NCBI RefSeq assembly: GCF_029227915.1
Contig: NC_079876.1
Coordinates: 3,660,001 to 3,724,000 of the forward strand
Reading direction: 5' to 3'
Source: Hydractinia symbiolongicarpus
Taxonomy: Eukaryota; Cnidaria; Hydrozoa; Anthoathecata; Hydractiniidae
Length of the DNA: 64,000 bases
Notes under the pieces: model-generated
Databases searched by the model: none
Told to the model about the DNA's origin: nothing
The model's input: the letters and a program-made list of their open reading frames with translations, nothing else
Shown: in pieces, positions 22,935-36,445 of the stretch
How the letters are laid out: each line of letters begins with the position of its first letter
Numbering within the stretch: position 1 is the first letter of the stretch
Made by a program: the position numbers and the translations under genes

Positions 22935-24707
22935 CTTGGAGTCCAATTGTCTCATTTATCACATTTATTAGGTCACAGCCCAAAATCAGTTCAATAAAGT
23001 CCCACAGTCAATCGTTTCACTGTTAAAGCGATACAACCTAGTAATACCGGAAAGATATCACGAAATACATGTTGGTACGAATGTGTGACACAACCGTTGT
23101 AACTCAAACGGACTGACATGGTAGAAAGAAAATGAAATGTAGTTTTTGAAACTGTCGCTATTTCTTCTGCGCCCGATAACGGCTAGGATTTTTAAATGAA
23201 GCGCTACCACAGCGCCCAGTGTAATTGCTGAGTTCCGGCAATCATGTCAAATTAAGATGAATGTTATTTCTTGGAGTCCAATTGTCTCATTTATCACATT
23301 TATCCGATCACAGTCCAAAGTTAGTTCAATTAAGTACAACATTCAATCGTTTCACTGTTAAAAGCGATGCAACCTAGTAATTACAGATAAATATCGCTAA
23401 ATACATGTTGGTACGAATGTGTGACACAACCGTTGCAACTCCAACGGACTGACATGGTAGAAAGTCAGTGAAATGTAGTATTTGAAACTGTCTCTGTTTC
23501 TTCAGCGCGGGATAACGGCTAGGATTGGTCCCACAGTAAAAAATGACTTATTTATCTAAATTTTTAAATGAAGCGCTACCACAGCGCCCAGTGTAATCGC
23601 TGAGTTCCGGCAATCATGTCAAAATAAGAAAAATGTTATTTCTTGGAGTCCAATTGTCTCACTTATAAGATTTATAACGTCACATACCAAAATCAGTTCA
23701 ATTTAGTCCCACAGTCAATCGTTTCATTGTTAAAAGCAATGCAACCTATTAATATGAGAAAAATATCGCTAAATACATGTTGGTACGAATATGTGACTCA
23801 ACCGTTGTACTCAAACGGATTGATACTGTTAGAAAGTCAATGAATTGTAGTTTTTGAAACTGTCGCTATTTCTTCAGTGCGCGATAACGGTTAGGATTGG
23901 TCCCACAGTAAAGAATGACTTATTTATCTAAACTCTTAAATGAGGCGGTACCACAGCGCCCAGTGTAATCGCTGGGTTCCGGCAATCATGTCAAATTAAG
24001 ATGAATGTTATTTCTTGGAGCCCAATTGTCTCATTTATCACATTTATTAGGTCACAGCCCAAAATCAGTTCAATAAAGTCCCACAGTCAATTGTTTCAAT
24101 GTTAAAAGCGATACAACCTAGTAATACCGGAAAGATATCACGAAATACATGTTGGTACGAATATGCGACTCAACCGTTGTAATTCAAACGGATTGATACT
24201 GTTAGAAAGTCACTGAAATGTAGTTTTTGAAACTGTCGCTATTTCTTCAGTGCGCGATAACGGTTAGGATTGGTCCCACAGTAAAAAATGACTTATTTAT
24301 CTAAACTCTTAAATGAGGCGGTACCACAGCGCCCAGTGTAATCGCTGAGTTCCGGCAATCATGTCAAATTAAGATGAATGTTATTTCTTGGAGTCCAATT
24401 GTCTCATTAATCACATTTATTAGGTCACAGCCCAAAATCAGTTCAATAAAGTCCCACAGCCAATCGTTTCAATGTTAAAATCGATACAACCTAGTAATAC
24501 CGGAAAGATATCACGAAATACATGTTGGTACGAATATGCGACTCAACCGTTGTAACTCAAACGGATTGATACTGTTAGAAAGTCAATGAAACGTAGTTTT
24601 TGAAACTGTCTCTGTTTCTTCAGCGCGGGATAACGGCTAGGATTTTTAAATGAAGCGCTACCACAGCGCCCAGTGTAATCGCTGAGTTCCGGCAATCATG
24701 TCAAATA
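22919..24707 (+). repeat. HOR copy 1 of 2, 1789-bp pentamer
   Basis: Contains unit starts 23175 (short), 23511 (P), 23883 (Q), 24256 (Q) and 24629 (short). The length equals the sum of 372, 373, 373 and two short units. It is the entry to the P/Q/S block and contains the first GGTACC-bearing Q monomer. Confidence 0.85.
23947..23952. other. GGTACC (KpnI) site diagnostic of class Q
   Basis: This is the first GGTACC I see in the window. It arises where AGCGCTACC of other classes is changed to GCGGTACC, and it recurs in Q monomers through the unit at 57208. I saw none in 1-23.9 kb or beyond 57.9 kb, so the site marks the central block. Confidence 0.75.
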
Positions 24708-26526
24708 AAGATGAATGTTATTTCTTGGAGTCCAATTGTCTCATTTATCACATTTATTAGGTCACAGCCCAAAATCAGTTCAATAAAGTCCCACAGTCAA
24801 TCGTTTCACTGTTAAAGCGATACAACCTAGTAATACCGGAAAGATATCACGAAATACATGTTGGTACGAATGTGTGACACAACCGTTGTAACTCAAACGG
24901 ACTGACATGGTAGAAAGAAAATGAAATGTAGTTTTTGAAACTGTCGCTATTTCTTCTGCGCCCGATAACGGCTAGGATTTTTAAATGAAGCGCTACCACA
25001 GCGCCCAGTGTAATTGCTGAGTTCCGGCAATCATGTCAAATTAAGATGAATGTTATTTCTTGGAGTCCAATTGTCTCATTTATCACATTTATCCGATCAC
25101 AGTCCAAAGTTAGTTCAATTAAGTACAACATTCAATCGTTTCACTGTTAAAAGCGATGCAACCTAGTAATTACAGATAAATATCGCTAAATACATGTTGG
25201 TACGAATGTGTGACACAACCGTTGCAACTCCAACGGACTGACATGGTAGAAAGTCAGTGAAATGTAGTATTTGAAACTGTCTCTGTTTCTTCAGCGCGGG
25301 ATAACGGCTAGGATTGGTCCCACAGTAAAAAATGACTTATTTATCTAAATTTTTAAATGAAGCGCTACCACAGCGCCCAGTGTAATCGCTGAGTTCCGGC
25401 AATCATGTCAAAATAAGAAAAATGTTATTTCTTGGAGTCCAATTGTCTCACTTATAAGATTTATAACGTCACATACCAAAATCAGTTCAATTTAGTCCCA
25501 CAGTCAATCGTTTCATTGTTAAAAGCAATGCAACCTATTAATATGAGAAAAATATCGCTAAATACATGTTGGTACGAATATGTGACTCAACCGTTGTACT
25601 CAAACGGATTGATACTGTTAGAAAGTCAATGAATTGTAGTTTTTGAAACTGTCGCTATTTCTTCAGTGCGCGATAACGGTTAGGATTGGTCCCACAGTAA
25701 AGAATGACTTATTTATCTAAACTCTTAAATGAGGCGGTACCACAGCGCCCAGTGTAATCGCTGGGTTCCGGCAATCATGTCAAATTAAGATGAATGTTAT
25801 TTCTTGGAGCCCAATTGTCTCATTTATCACATTTATTAGGTCACAGCCCAAAATCAGTTCAATAAAGTCCCACAGTCAATTGTTTCAATGTTAAAAGCGA
25901 TACAACCTAGTAATACCGGAAAGATATCACGAAATACATGTTGGTACGAATATGCGACTCAACCGTTGTAATTCAAACGGATTGATACTGTTAGAAAGTC
26001 ACTGAAATGTAGTTTTTGAAACTGTCGCTATTTCTTCAGTGCGCGATAACGGTTAGGATTGGTCCCACAGTAAAGAATGACTTATTTATCTAAACTCTTA
26101 AATGAGGCGGTACCACAGCGCCCAGTGTAATCGCTGAGTTCCGGCAATCATGTCAAATTAAGATGAATGTTATTTCTTGGAGTCCAATTGTCTCATTAAT
26201 CACATTTATTAGGTCACAGCCCAAAATCAGTTCAATAAAGTCCCACAGCCAATCGTTTCAATGTTAAAATCGATACAACCTAGTAATACCGGAAAGATAT
26301 CACGAAATACATGTTGGTACGAATATGCGACTCAACCGTTGTAACTCAAACGGATTGATACTGTTAGAAAGTCAATGAAACGTAGTTTTTGAAACTGTCT
26401 CTGTTTCTTCAGCGCGGGATAACGGCTAGGATTTTCAAATGAAGCGCTACCACAGCGCCCAGTGTAATCGCTGAGTTCCGGCAATCATGTCAAATTAAGA
26501 TGAATGTTATTTCTTGGAGTCCAATT
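24708..26526 (+). repeat. HOR copy 2 of 2, 1789-bp pentamer
   Basis: Unit starts 24964, 25300, 25672, 26045 and 26418 lie 1789 bp after those of copy 1. Visible differences are few, for example AGTAAAAAATG at 24287 against AGTAAAGAATG at 26076, and TTTTTAAATG against TTTTCAAATG. The match ends where CTCATTTATC becomes CTCGTTTATC. Confidence 0.85.
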
Positions 26527-26753
26527 GTCTCGTTTATCACATTTATCAGGTCACAGTCCAAAGTTAGTTCAATTAAGTACAACATTCAATCGTTTCACTG
26601 TTAAAAGCGATGCAACCTAGTAATAACAGATAAATATCGCTAAATACATGTTGGTACGAATGTGTGACACAACCGTTGCAACTCCAACGGACTGACATGG
26701 TAGAAAGTCAGTGAAATGTAGTATTTGAAACTGTCTCTGTTTCTTCAGCGCGG

Positions 26754-27125
26754 GATAACGGCTAGGATTGGTCCCACAGTAAAAAATAACTTATTTATCT
26801 AAATTTTTAAATGAAGCGCTACCACAGCGCCCAGTGTAATCGCTGAGTTCCGGCAATCATGTCAAAATAAGAAAAATTTTATTTCTTGGAGTCCAATTGT
26901 CTCACTTATAAGATTTATAACGTCACAGTCCAAAATCAGTTCAATTTAGTCCCACAGTCAATCGTTTCATTGTTAAAAGCAATGCAACCTATTAATATGA
27001 GAAAAATATCGCTAAATACATGTTGGTACGAATATGTGACTCAACCGTTGTACTCAAACGGATTGATACTGTTAGAAAGTCAATGAATTGTAGTTTTTGA
27101 AACTGTCGCTATTTCTTCAGTGCGC
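26754..27125 (+). repeat. Class P monomer, representative (372 bp)
   Basis: Class P is marked by AAAAAATAACTTATTTATC, TCAAAATAAGAAAAAT, CACTTATAAGATTTATAACG, TTTAGTCCCACAG, AAAGCAATGCAACCTATTAA and a one-base loss giving GTTGTACTCAAACGG. The one-base loss opens a 66-codon frame in every P copy (26886-27086 here), beginning at TTG. A related unit without that loss lies in the right flank at 58663. Confidence 0.88.
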
Positions 27126-27498
27126 GATAACGGTTAGGATTGGTCCCACAGTAAAGAATCACTTATTTATCTAAACTCTTAAATGAAGCGGTACCACAGC
27201 GCCCAATGTAATCGCTGAGTTCCGGCAATCATGTCAAATTAAGATGAATGTTATTTCTTGGAGTCCAATTGTCTCATTTATCACATTTATTAGGTCACAG
27301 CCCAAAATCAGTTCAATAAAGTCCCACAGCCAATCGTTTCAATGTTAAAATCGATACAACCTAGTAATACCGGAAAGATATCACGAAATACATGTTGGTA
27401 CGAATATGCGACTCAAGCGTTGAAACTCAAACGGATTGATACTGTTAGAAAGTCAATGAAACGTAGTTTTTGAAACTGTCTCTGTTTCTTCAGCGCGG
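27126..27498 (+). repeat. Class Q monomer, representative (373 bp)
   Basis: Class Q is marked by GTGCGCGATAACGGTTAGG at the start, AAACTCTTAAATGA, a GCGGTACCACAG tract, TTATTAGGTCACAGCCC, TTCAATAAAGTCCC and ATACCGGAAAGATATCACG. The C-to-G change making GGTACC replaces the AGCGCT found in other classes. One or two Q units follow each P unit in the central block. Confidence 0.88.
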
Positions 27499-27834
27499 GA
27501 TAACGGCTAGGATTTTTAAATGAAGCGCTACCACAGCGCCCAGTGTAATCGCTGAGTTCCGGCAATCATGTCAAATTAAGATGAATGTTAATTCTTGGAG
27601 TCCAATTGTCTCGTTTATCACATTTATCAGGTCACAGTCCAAAGTTAGTTCAATTAAGTCCAACATTCAATCGTTTCACTGTTAAAAGCGATGCAACCTA
27701 GTAATAACAGATAAATATCGCTAAATACATGTTGGTACGAATGTGTGACACAACCGTTGCAACTCCAACGGACTGACATGGGAGAAAGTCAGTGAAATGT
27801 AGTATTTGAAACTGTCTCTGTTTCTTCAGCGCGG
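27499..27834 (+). repeat. Class S monomer, representative (336 bp)
   Basis: Class S joins the 36-bp deletion to a distinctive body: TCCAACATTCAATCG or TACAACATTCAATCG, AATAACAGATAAATATCGC or AATTACAGATAAATATCGC, GAATGTGTGACACAACCG, GCAACTCCAACGGACTG and GTAGTATTTGAAACTGTC. It closes each trimer or tetramer of the central block. Confidence 0.88.
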
Positions 27835-29994
27835 GATAACGGCTAGGATTGGTCCCACAGTAAAAAATAACTTATTTATCTAAATTTCTAAATGAAGCGC
27901 TACCACAGCGCCCAGTGTAATCGCTGAGTTCCCGCAATCATGTCAAAATAAGAAAAATTTTATTTCTTGAAGTCCAATTGTCTCACTTATAAGATTTACA
28001 ACGTCACAGTCCAAAATCAGTTCAATTTAGTCCCACAGTCAATCGTTTCATTGTTAAAAGCAATGCAACCTATTAATATGAGAAAAATATCGCTAAATAC
28101 ATGTTGGTACGAATATGTGATTCAACCGTTGTACTCAAACGGATTGATACTGTTAGAAAGTCAATGAATTGTAGTTTTTGAAACTGTCGCTATTTCTTCA
28201 GTGCGCGATAAATGTTAGGATTGGTCCCACAGTAAAGAATGACTTATTTATCTAAACTCTTAAATAAAGCGGTACCACAGCGCCCAGTGTAATCGCTGAG
28301 TTCCGGCAATCATGTCAAATTAAGATGAATGTTATTTTTTGGAGTCCAATTGTCTCATTTATCACATTTATTAGGTCACAGCCCAATCAGTTCAATAAAG
28401 TCCCACAGTCAATCGTTTCAATGTTAAAAGCGACACAACCTAGTAATACCGGAAAGATATCACGAAATACATGTTGGTACGAATATGCGACTCAACCGTT
28501 GTAACTCAAACGGATTGATACTGTTAGAAAGTCAATGAAACGTAGTTTTTGAAACTGTCTCTGTTTCTTCAGCGCGGGATAACGGCTAGGATTTTTAAAT
28601 GAAGCGCTACCACAGCGCCCAGTGTAATCGCTGAGTTCCGGCAATCATGTCAAATTAAGATGAATGTTAATTCTTGGAGTCCAATTGTCTCGTTTATCAC
28701 ATTTATCAGGTCACAGTCCAAAGTTAGTTCAATTAAGTCCAACATTCAACCGTTTCACTGTTAAAAGCGATGCAACCTAGTAATAACAGATAAATATCGC
28801 TAAATACATGTTGGTACGAATGTGTGACACAACCGTTGCAACTCCAACGGACTGACATGGGAGAAAGTCAGTGAAATGTAGTATTTGAAACTGTCTCTGT
28901 TTCTTCAGCGCGGGATAACGGCTAGGATTGGTCCCACAGTAAAAAATAACTTATTTATCTAAATTTCTAAATGAAGCGCTACCACAGCGCCCAGTGTAAT
29001 CGCTGAGTTCCCGCAATCATGGCAAAATAAGAAAAATTTTATTTCTTGGAGTCCAATTGTCTCACTTATAAGATTTATAACGTCACAGTCCAAAATCAGT
29101 TCAATTTAGTCCCACAGTCAATCGTTTCATTGTTAAAAGCAATGCAACCTATTAATATGAGAAAAATATCGCTAAATACATGTTGGTACGAATATGTGAT
29201 TCAACCGTTGTACTCAAACGGATTGATACTGTTAGAAAGTCAATGAATTGTAGTTTTTGAAACTGTCGCTATTTCTTCAGTGCGCGATAACGGTTAGGAT
29301 TGGTCCCACAGTAAAGAATGACTTATTTATCTAAACTCTTAAATAAAGCGGTACCACAGCGCCCAGTGTAATCGCTGAGTTCCGGCAATCATGTCAAATT
29401 AAGATGAATGTTATTTTTTGGAGTCCAATTGTCTCATTTATCACATTTATTAGGTCACAGCCCAAAATCAGTTCAATAAAGTCCCACAGCCAATCGTTTC
29501 AATGTTAAAATCGATACAACCTAGTAATACCGGAAAGATATCACGAAATACATGTTGGTACGAATATGCAACTCAAGCGTTGAAACTCAAACGGATTGAT
29601 ACTGTTAGAAAGTCAATGAAACATAGTTTTTGAAACTGTCTCTGTTTCTTCAGCGCGCGATAACGGCTAGGATTTTTAAATGAAGCGCTACCACAGCGCC
29701 CAATGTAATCGCTGAGTTCCGGCAATCATGTCAAATTAAGATGAATGTTATTTCTTGGAGTCCAATTGTCTCATTTATCATTTTTATCAGGTCACAGTCC
29801 AAAGTTAGTTCAATTAAGTCCAACATTCAATCGTTTCACTGTTAAAAGCGATGCAACCTAGTAATAACAGATAAATATCGCTAAATACATGTTGGTACGA
29901 ATGTGTGACACAACCGTTGCAACTCCAACGGACTAACATGGTAGAAAGTCAGTGAAATGTAGTATTTGAAACTGTCTCTGTTTCTTCAGCGCGG

Positions 29995-30367
29995 GATAAC
30001 GGCTAGGATTGGTCCCACAGTAAAAAATAACTTATTTATCTAAATTTCTAAATGAAGCGCTACCACAGCGCCCAGTGTAATCGCTGAGTTTCGGCAATCA
30101 TGTCAAATTAAGATGAATGTTATTTCTTGGAGTCCAATTGTCTCATTTATCACATTTATTAGGTCACAGCCCAAAATCAGTTCAATAAAGTCCCACAGTC
30201 AATCGTTTCAATGTTAAAAGCGATACAAGCTAGTAATACCGGAAAGATATCACGAAATACATGTTGGTACGAATATGTGACTCAACCGTTGTAACTCAAA
30301 TGGATTGATACTGTTAGAAAGTCAATGAAACGTAGTTTTTGAAACTGTCTCTGTTTCTTCAGCGCGG
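29995..30367 (+). repeat. Chimeric monomer: P front, Q body
   Basis: The front has P marks (AAAAAATAACTTATTTATC, AAATTTCTAAATGAAGCGC); after TTTCGGCAATCATG the body has Q marks (TTATTAGGTCACAGCCC, ATACCGGAAAG). The same type occurs at 32157, 41999, 47440 and 49602, all with the TTTCGGCAATC mark, so they probably descend from one exchange. Confidence 0.83.
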
Positions 30368-33300
30368 GATAACGGCTAGGATTTTTAAATGAAGCGCTAC
30401 CACAGCGCCCAGTGTAATCGCTGAGTTCCGGCAATCATGTCAAATTAAGATGAATGTTATTTCTTGGAGTCCAATTGTCTCATTTATCACATTTATCCGA
30501 TCACAGTCCAAAGTTAGTTCAATTAAGTACAACATTCAATCGTTTCACTGTTAAAAGCGATGCAACCTAGTAATTACAGATAAATATCGCTAAATACATG
30601 TTGGTACGAATGTGTGACACAACCGTTGCAACTCCAACGGACTGACATGGTAGAACGTCAGTGAAATGTAGTATTTGAAACTGTCTCTGTTTCTTCAGCG
30701 CGGGATAACGGCTAGGATTGGTCCCACAGTAAAAAATAACTTATTTATCTAAATTTCTAAATGAAGCGCTACCACAGCGCCCAGTGTAATCGCTGAGTTC
30801 CGGCAATCATGTCAAAATAAGAAAAATTTTATTTCTTGGAGTCCAATTGTCTCACTTATAAGATTTATAACGTCACAGTCCAAAATCAGTTCAATTTAGT
30901 CCCACAGTCAATCGTTTCATTGTTAAAAGCAATGCAACCTATTAATATGAGAAAAATATCGCTAAATACATGTTGGTACGAATATGTGACTCAACCGTTG
31001 TACTCAAACGGATTGATACTGTTAGAAAGTCAATGAAGTGTAGTTTTTGAAACTGTCGCTATTTCTTCAGTGCGCGATAACGGTTAGGATTGGTCCCACA
31101 GTAAAGAATGACTTATTTATCTAAACTCTTAAATGAAGCGGTACCACAGCGCCCAGTGTAATCGCTGAGTTTCGGCAATCATGTCAAATTAAGATGAATG
31201 TTATTTCTTGGAGTCCAATTGTCTCATTTATCACATTTATTAGGTCACAGCCCAAAATCAGTTCAATAAAGTCCCACAGTCAATCGTTTCAATGTTAAAA
31301 GCGATACAAGCTAGTAATACCGGAAAGATATCACGAAATACATGTTGGTACGAATATGTGACTCAACCGTTGTAACTGAAATGGATTGATACTGTTAGAA
31401 AGTCAATGAAACGTAGTTTTTGAAACTGTCTCTGTTTCTTCAGCGCGGGATAACGGCTAGGATTTTTAAATGAAGCGCTACCACAGCGCCCAGTGTAATC
31501 GCTGAGTTCCGGCAAGCACATCAAATTAAGAAGAATGTTATTTCTTGGAGTCCAATTGTCTCATTTATCACATTTATCCGATCACAGTCCAAAGTTAGTT
31601 CAATTAAGTACAACATTCAATCGTTTCACTGTTAAAAGCGATGCAACCTAGTAATTACAGATAAATATCGCTAAATACATGTTGGTACGAATGTGTGACA
31701 CAACCGTTGCAACTCCAACGGATTGACATGGTAGAAAGTCAGTGAAATGTAGTATTTGAAACTGTCTCTGTTTCTTCAGCGCGGGATAACGGCTAGGATT
31801 GGTCCCACAGTAAAAAATAACTTATTTATCTAAATTTCTAAATGAAGCGCTACCACAGCGCCCAGTGTAATCGCTGAGTTCCGGCAATCATGTCAAAATA
31901 ACAAAAAATTTATTTCTTGGAGTCCAATTGTCTCACTTATAATATTTATAACGTCACAGTCCAAAATCAGTTCAATTTAGTCCCACAGTCAATCGTTTCA
32001 TTGTTAAAAGCAATGCAACCTATTAATATGAGAAAAATATCGCTAAATACATGTTGGTACGAATATGTGATTCAACCGTTGTACTCAAACGGATTGATAC
32101 TGTTAGAAAGTCAATGAATTGTAGTTTTTGAAACTGTCTCTGTTTCTTCAGCGCGTGATAACGGCTAGGATTGGTCCCACAGTAAAAAATAACTTATTTA
32201 TCTAAATTTCTAAATGAAGCGCTACCACAGCGCCCAGTGTAATCGCTGAGTTTCGGCAATCATGTCAAATTAAGATGAATGTTATTTCTTGGAGTCCAAT
32301 TGTCTCATTTATCACATTTATTAGGTCACAGCCCAAAATCAGTTCAATAAAGTCCCACAGTCAATCGTTTCAATGTTAAAAGCGATACAAGCTAGTAATA
32401 CCGGAAAGATATCACGAAATACATGTTGGTACGAATATGTGACTCAACCGTTGTAACTCAAATGGATTGATACTGTTAGAAAGTCAATGAAACGTAGTTT
32501 TTGAAACTGTCTCTGTTTCTTCAGCGCGGGATAACGGCTAGGATTTTTAAATTAAGCGCTACCACAGCGTCCAGTGTAATCGCTGAGTTCCGGCAATCAT
32601 GTCAAATTAAGATGAATGTTATTTCTTGGAGTCCAATTGTCTCATTTATCACATTTATCCGATCACAGTCCAAAGTTAGTTCAATTAAGTACAACATTCA
32701 ATCGTTTCACTGTTAAAAGCGATGCAACCTAGTAATTACAGATAAATATCGCTAAATACATGTTGGTACGAATGTGTGACACAACCGTTGCAACTCCAAC
32801 GGACTGACATGGTAGAAAGTCAGTGAAATGTAGCATTTGAAACTGTCTCTTTTTCTTCAGCGCGGGATAACGGCTAGGATTGGTCCCACAGTAAAAAATA
32901 ACTTATTTATCTAAATTTCTAAATGAAGCGCTACCACAGCGCCCAGTGTAATCGCTGAGTTCAGGCAATCATGTCAAAATAAGAAAAATTTTATTTCTTG
33001 GAGTCCAATTGTCTCACTTATAATATTTATAACGTCACAGTCCAAAATCAGTTCAATTTAGTCCCACAGTCAATCGTTTCATTGTTAAAAGCAATGAAAC
33101 CTATTAATATGAGAAAAATATCGCTAAATACATTTTGGTACGAATATGTGATTGAACCGTTGTACTCAAACGGATTGATACTGTTAGAAAGTCAATGAAT
33201 TGTAGTTTTTGAAACTGTCGCTATTTCTTCAGTGCGCGATAACGGTTAGGATTGGTCCCACAGTAAAGAATGACTTATTTATCTAAACTCTTAAATAAAG

Positions 33301-34216
33301 CGGTACCACAGCGCCCAGTGTAATCGCTGAGTTTCGGCAATCATGTCAAATTAAGATGAATGTTATTTCTTGGAGTCCAATTGTCTCATTTATCACATTT
33401 ATTAGGTCACAGCCCAAAATCAGTTCAATAAAGTCCCACAGTCAATCGTTTCAATGTTAAAAGCGATACAAGCTAGTAATACCGGAAAGATATCACGAAA
33501 TACATGTTGGTACGAATATGTGACTCAACCGTTGTAACTCAAATGGATTGATACTGTTAGAAAGTCAATGAAACGTAGTTTTTGAAACTGTCTCTGTTTC
33601 TTCAGCGCGGGATAACGGCTAGGATTTTTAAATGAAGCGCTACCACAGCGCCCAGTGTAATCGCTGAGTTCCGGCAATCATGTCAAATTAAGATGAATGT
33701 TATTTCTTGGAGTCCAATTGTCTCATTTATCACATTTATCCGATCACAGTCCAAAGTTAGTTCAATTAAGTACAACATTCAATCGTTTCACTGTTAAAAG
33801 CGATGCAACCTAGTAATAACAGATAAATATCGCTAAATACATGTTGGTACGAATGTGTGACACAACCGTTGCAACTCCAACGGACTGACATGGTAGAAAG
33901 TCAATGAATTGTAGTTTTTGAAACTGTCTCTGTTTCTTCAGCGCGGGATAACGGCTAGGATTGGTCCCACAGTAAAAAATAACTTATTTATCTAAATTTC
34001 TAAATGAAGCGCTACCACAGCGCCCAGTGTAATCGCTGAGTTCCGGCAAGCACATCAAATTAAGATGAATGTTATTTCTTGGAGTCCAATTGTCTCATTT
34101 ATCATATTTATCAGGTCACAGTCCAAAGTTAGTTCAATTAAGTCCAACATACAAGCGTTTCACTGTTAAAAGCGATGCAACCTAGTAATTACAGATAAAT
34201 ATCGCTAAATACATGT

Positions 34217-36445
34217 TGGTACGAATATGTGACCCAACCATTGTAACTCAAACGGACAGACAACGTTAGAAAGTCAATGAAATGTAGTTTTTGAAACTGT
34301 CTCTATTCCTTCAGCGCGGGATAACGGCTAGGATTGGTCCCACAGTAAAAAATGACTTATTCATCTAAATTTCTAAATGAAGCGCTACCACAGCGCCCAG
34401 TGTAATCGCTGAGTTCCGGCAATCATGTCAAAATAAGAAAAATGTTGTTTCTTGGAGTCCAATTGTCTCACTTATAAGATTTATAACGTCACATACCAAA
34501 ATCAGTTCAATTTAGTCCCACAGTCAATCGTTTCATTGTTAAAAGCAATGCAACCTATTAATATGAGAAAAATATCGCTAAATACATGTTGGTACGAATA
34601 TGTGACTCAACCGTTGTACTCAAACGGATTGATACTGTTAGAAAGTCAATGAATTGTAGTTTTTGAAACTGTCGCTATTTCTTCAGTGCGCGATAACGGT
34701 TAGGATTGGTCCCACAGTAAAGAATCACTTATTTATCTAAACTCTTAAATGAGGCGGTACCACAGCGACCAGTGTAATCGCTGGGTTCTGGCAATCATGT
34801 CAAATTAAGATGAATGTTATTTCTTGGAGTCCAATTGTCTCATTTATCACATTTATTAGGTCACAGCCCAAAATCAGTTCAATAAAGTCCCACAGTCAAT
34901 CGTTTCAATGTTAAAAGCGATACAACCTAGTAATACCGGAAAGATATCACGAAATACATGTTGGTACGAATATGCGACTCAACCGTTGTAATTCAAACGG
35001 ATTGATACTGTTAGAAAGTCAATGAAATGTAGTTTTTGAAACTGTCGCTATTTCTTCAGTGCGCGATAACGGTTAGGATTGGTCCCACAGTAAAGAATGA
35101 CTTATTTATCTAAACTCTTAAATGAGGCGGTACCACAGCGCCCAGTGTAATCGCTGAGTTCCGGCAATCATGTCAAATTAAGATGAATGTTATTTCTTGG
35201 AGTCCAATTGTCTCATTTATCACATTTATTAGGTCACAGCCCAAAATCAGTTCAATAAAGTCCCACAGCCAATCGTTTCAATGTTAAAATCGATACAACC
35301 TAGTAATACCGGAAAGATATCACGAAATACATGTTGGTACGAATATGTGACCCAACCATTGTAACTCAAACGGACAGACAACGTTAGAAAGTCAATGAAA
35401 TGTAGTTTTTGAAACTGTCTCTATTCCTTCAGCGCGGGATAACGGCTAGGATTGGTCCCACAGTAAAAAATGACTTATTCATCTAAATTTCTAAATGAAG
35501 CGCTACCACAGCGCCCAGTGTAATCGCTGAGTTCCGGCAATCATGTCAAAATAAGAAAAATGTTGTTTCTTGGAGTCCAATTGTCTCACTTATAAGATTT
35601 ATAACGTCACATACCAAAATCAGTTCAATTTAGTCCCACAGTCAATCGTTTCATTGTTAAAAGCAATGCAACCTATTAATATGAGAAAAATATCGCTAAA
35701 TACATGTTGGTACGAATATGTGACTCAACCGTTGTACTCAAACGGATTGATACTGTTAGAAAGTCAATGAATTGTAGTTTTTGAAACTGTCGCTATTTCT
35801 TCAGTGCGCGATAACGGTTAGGATTGGTCCCACAGTAAAGAATCACTTATTTATCTAAACTCTTAAATGAGGCGGTACCACAGCGACCAGTGTAATCGCT
35901 GGGTTCTGGCAATCATGTCAAATTAAGATGAATGTTATTTCTTGGAGTCCAATTGTCTCATTTATCACATTTATTAGGTCACAGCCCAAAATCAGTTCAA
36001 TAAAGTCCCACAGTCAATCGTTTCAATGTTAAAAGCGATACAACCTAGTAATACCGGAAAGATATCACGAAATACATGTTGGTACGAATATGCGACTCAA
36101 CCGTTGTAATTCAAACGGATTGATACTGTTAGAAAGTCAATGAAATGTAGTTTTTGAAACTGTCGCTATTTCTTCAGTGCGCGATAACGGTTAGGATTGG
36201 TCCCACAGTAAAGAATGACTTATTTATCTAAACTCTTAAATGAGGCGGTACCACAGCGCCCAGTGTAATCGCTGAGTTCCGGCAATCATGTCAAATTAAG
36301 ATGAATGTTATTTCTTGGAGTCCAATTGTCTCATTTATCACATTTATTAGGTCACAGCCCAAAATCAGTTCAATAAAGTCCCACAGCCAATCGTTTCAAT
36401 GTTAAAATCGATACAACCTAGTAATACCGGAAAGATATCACGAAA
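34217..36445 (+). repeat. 1118-bp trimer duplication (P-Q-Q without S)
   Basis: Unit starts 34320, 34692 and 35065 recur at 35438, 35810 and 36183, an offset of 1118 bp (372 + 373 + 373). This is the only HOR in the central block without a short unit. Both copies start at GTGACCCAACCATTG with GACAGACAACGTTAG. The P units here show GTTGTTTCTTGG before the conserved tract. Confidence 0.85.

Larger units (their letters stand above)
26527..34216 (+). repeat. Mixed trimer/tetramer HOR block (1081 and 1454 bp)
   Basis: Unit starts: 26754 P, 27126 Q, 27499 S, 27835 P, 28207 Q, 28578 S, 28914 P, 29286 Q, 29659 S, 29995 P/Q chimera, 30368 S, 30704 P, 31076 Q, 31449 S, 31785 P, 32157 P/Q chimera, 32530 S, 32866 P, 33238 Q, 33611 S, 33947. 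Trimers P-Q-S measure 1079-1081 bp; inserting an extra S or Q gives 1790 or 1454 bp. The Q unit at 28207 has GATAAATGTTAGG in place of the standard start. Only satellite is present. Confidence 0.85.
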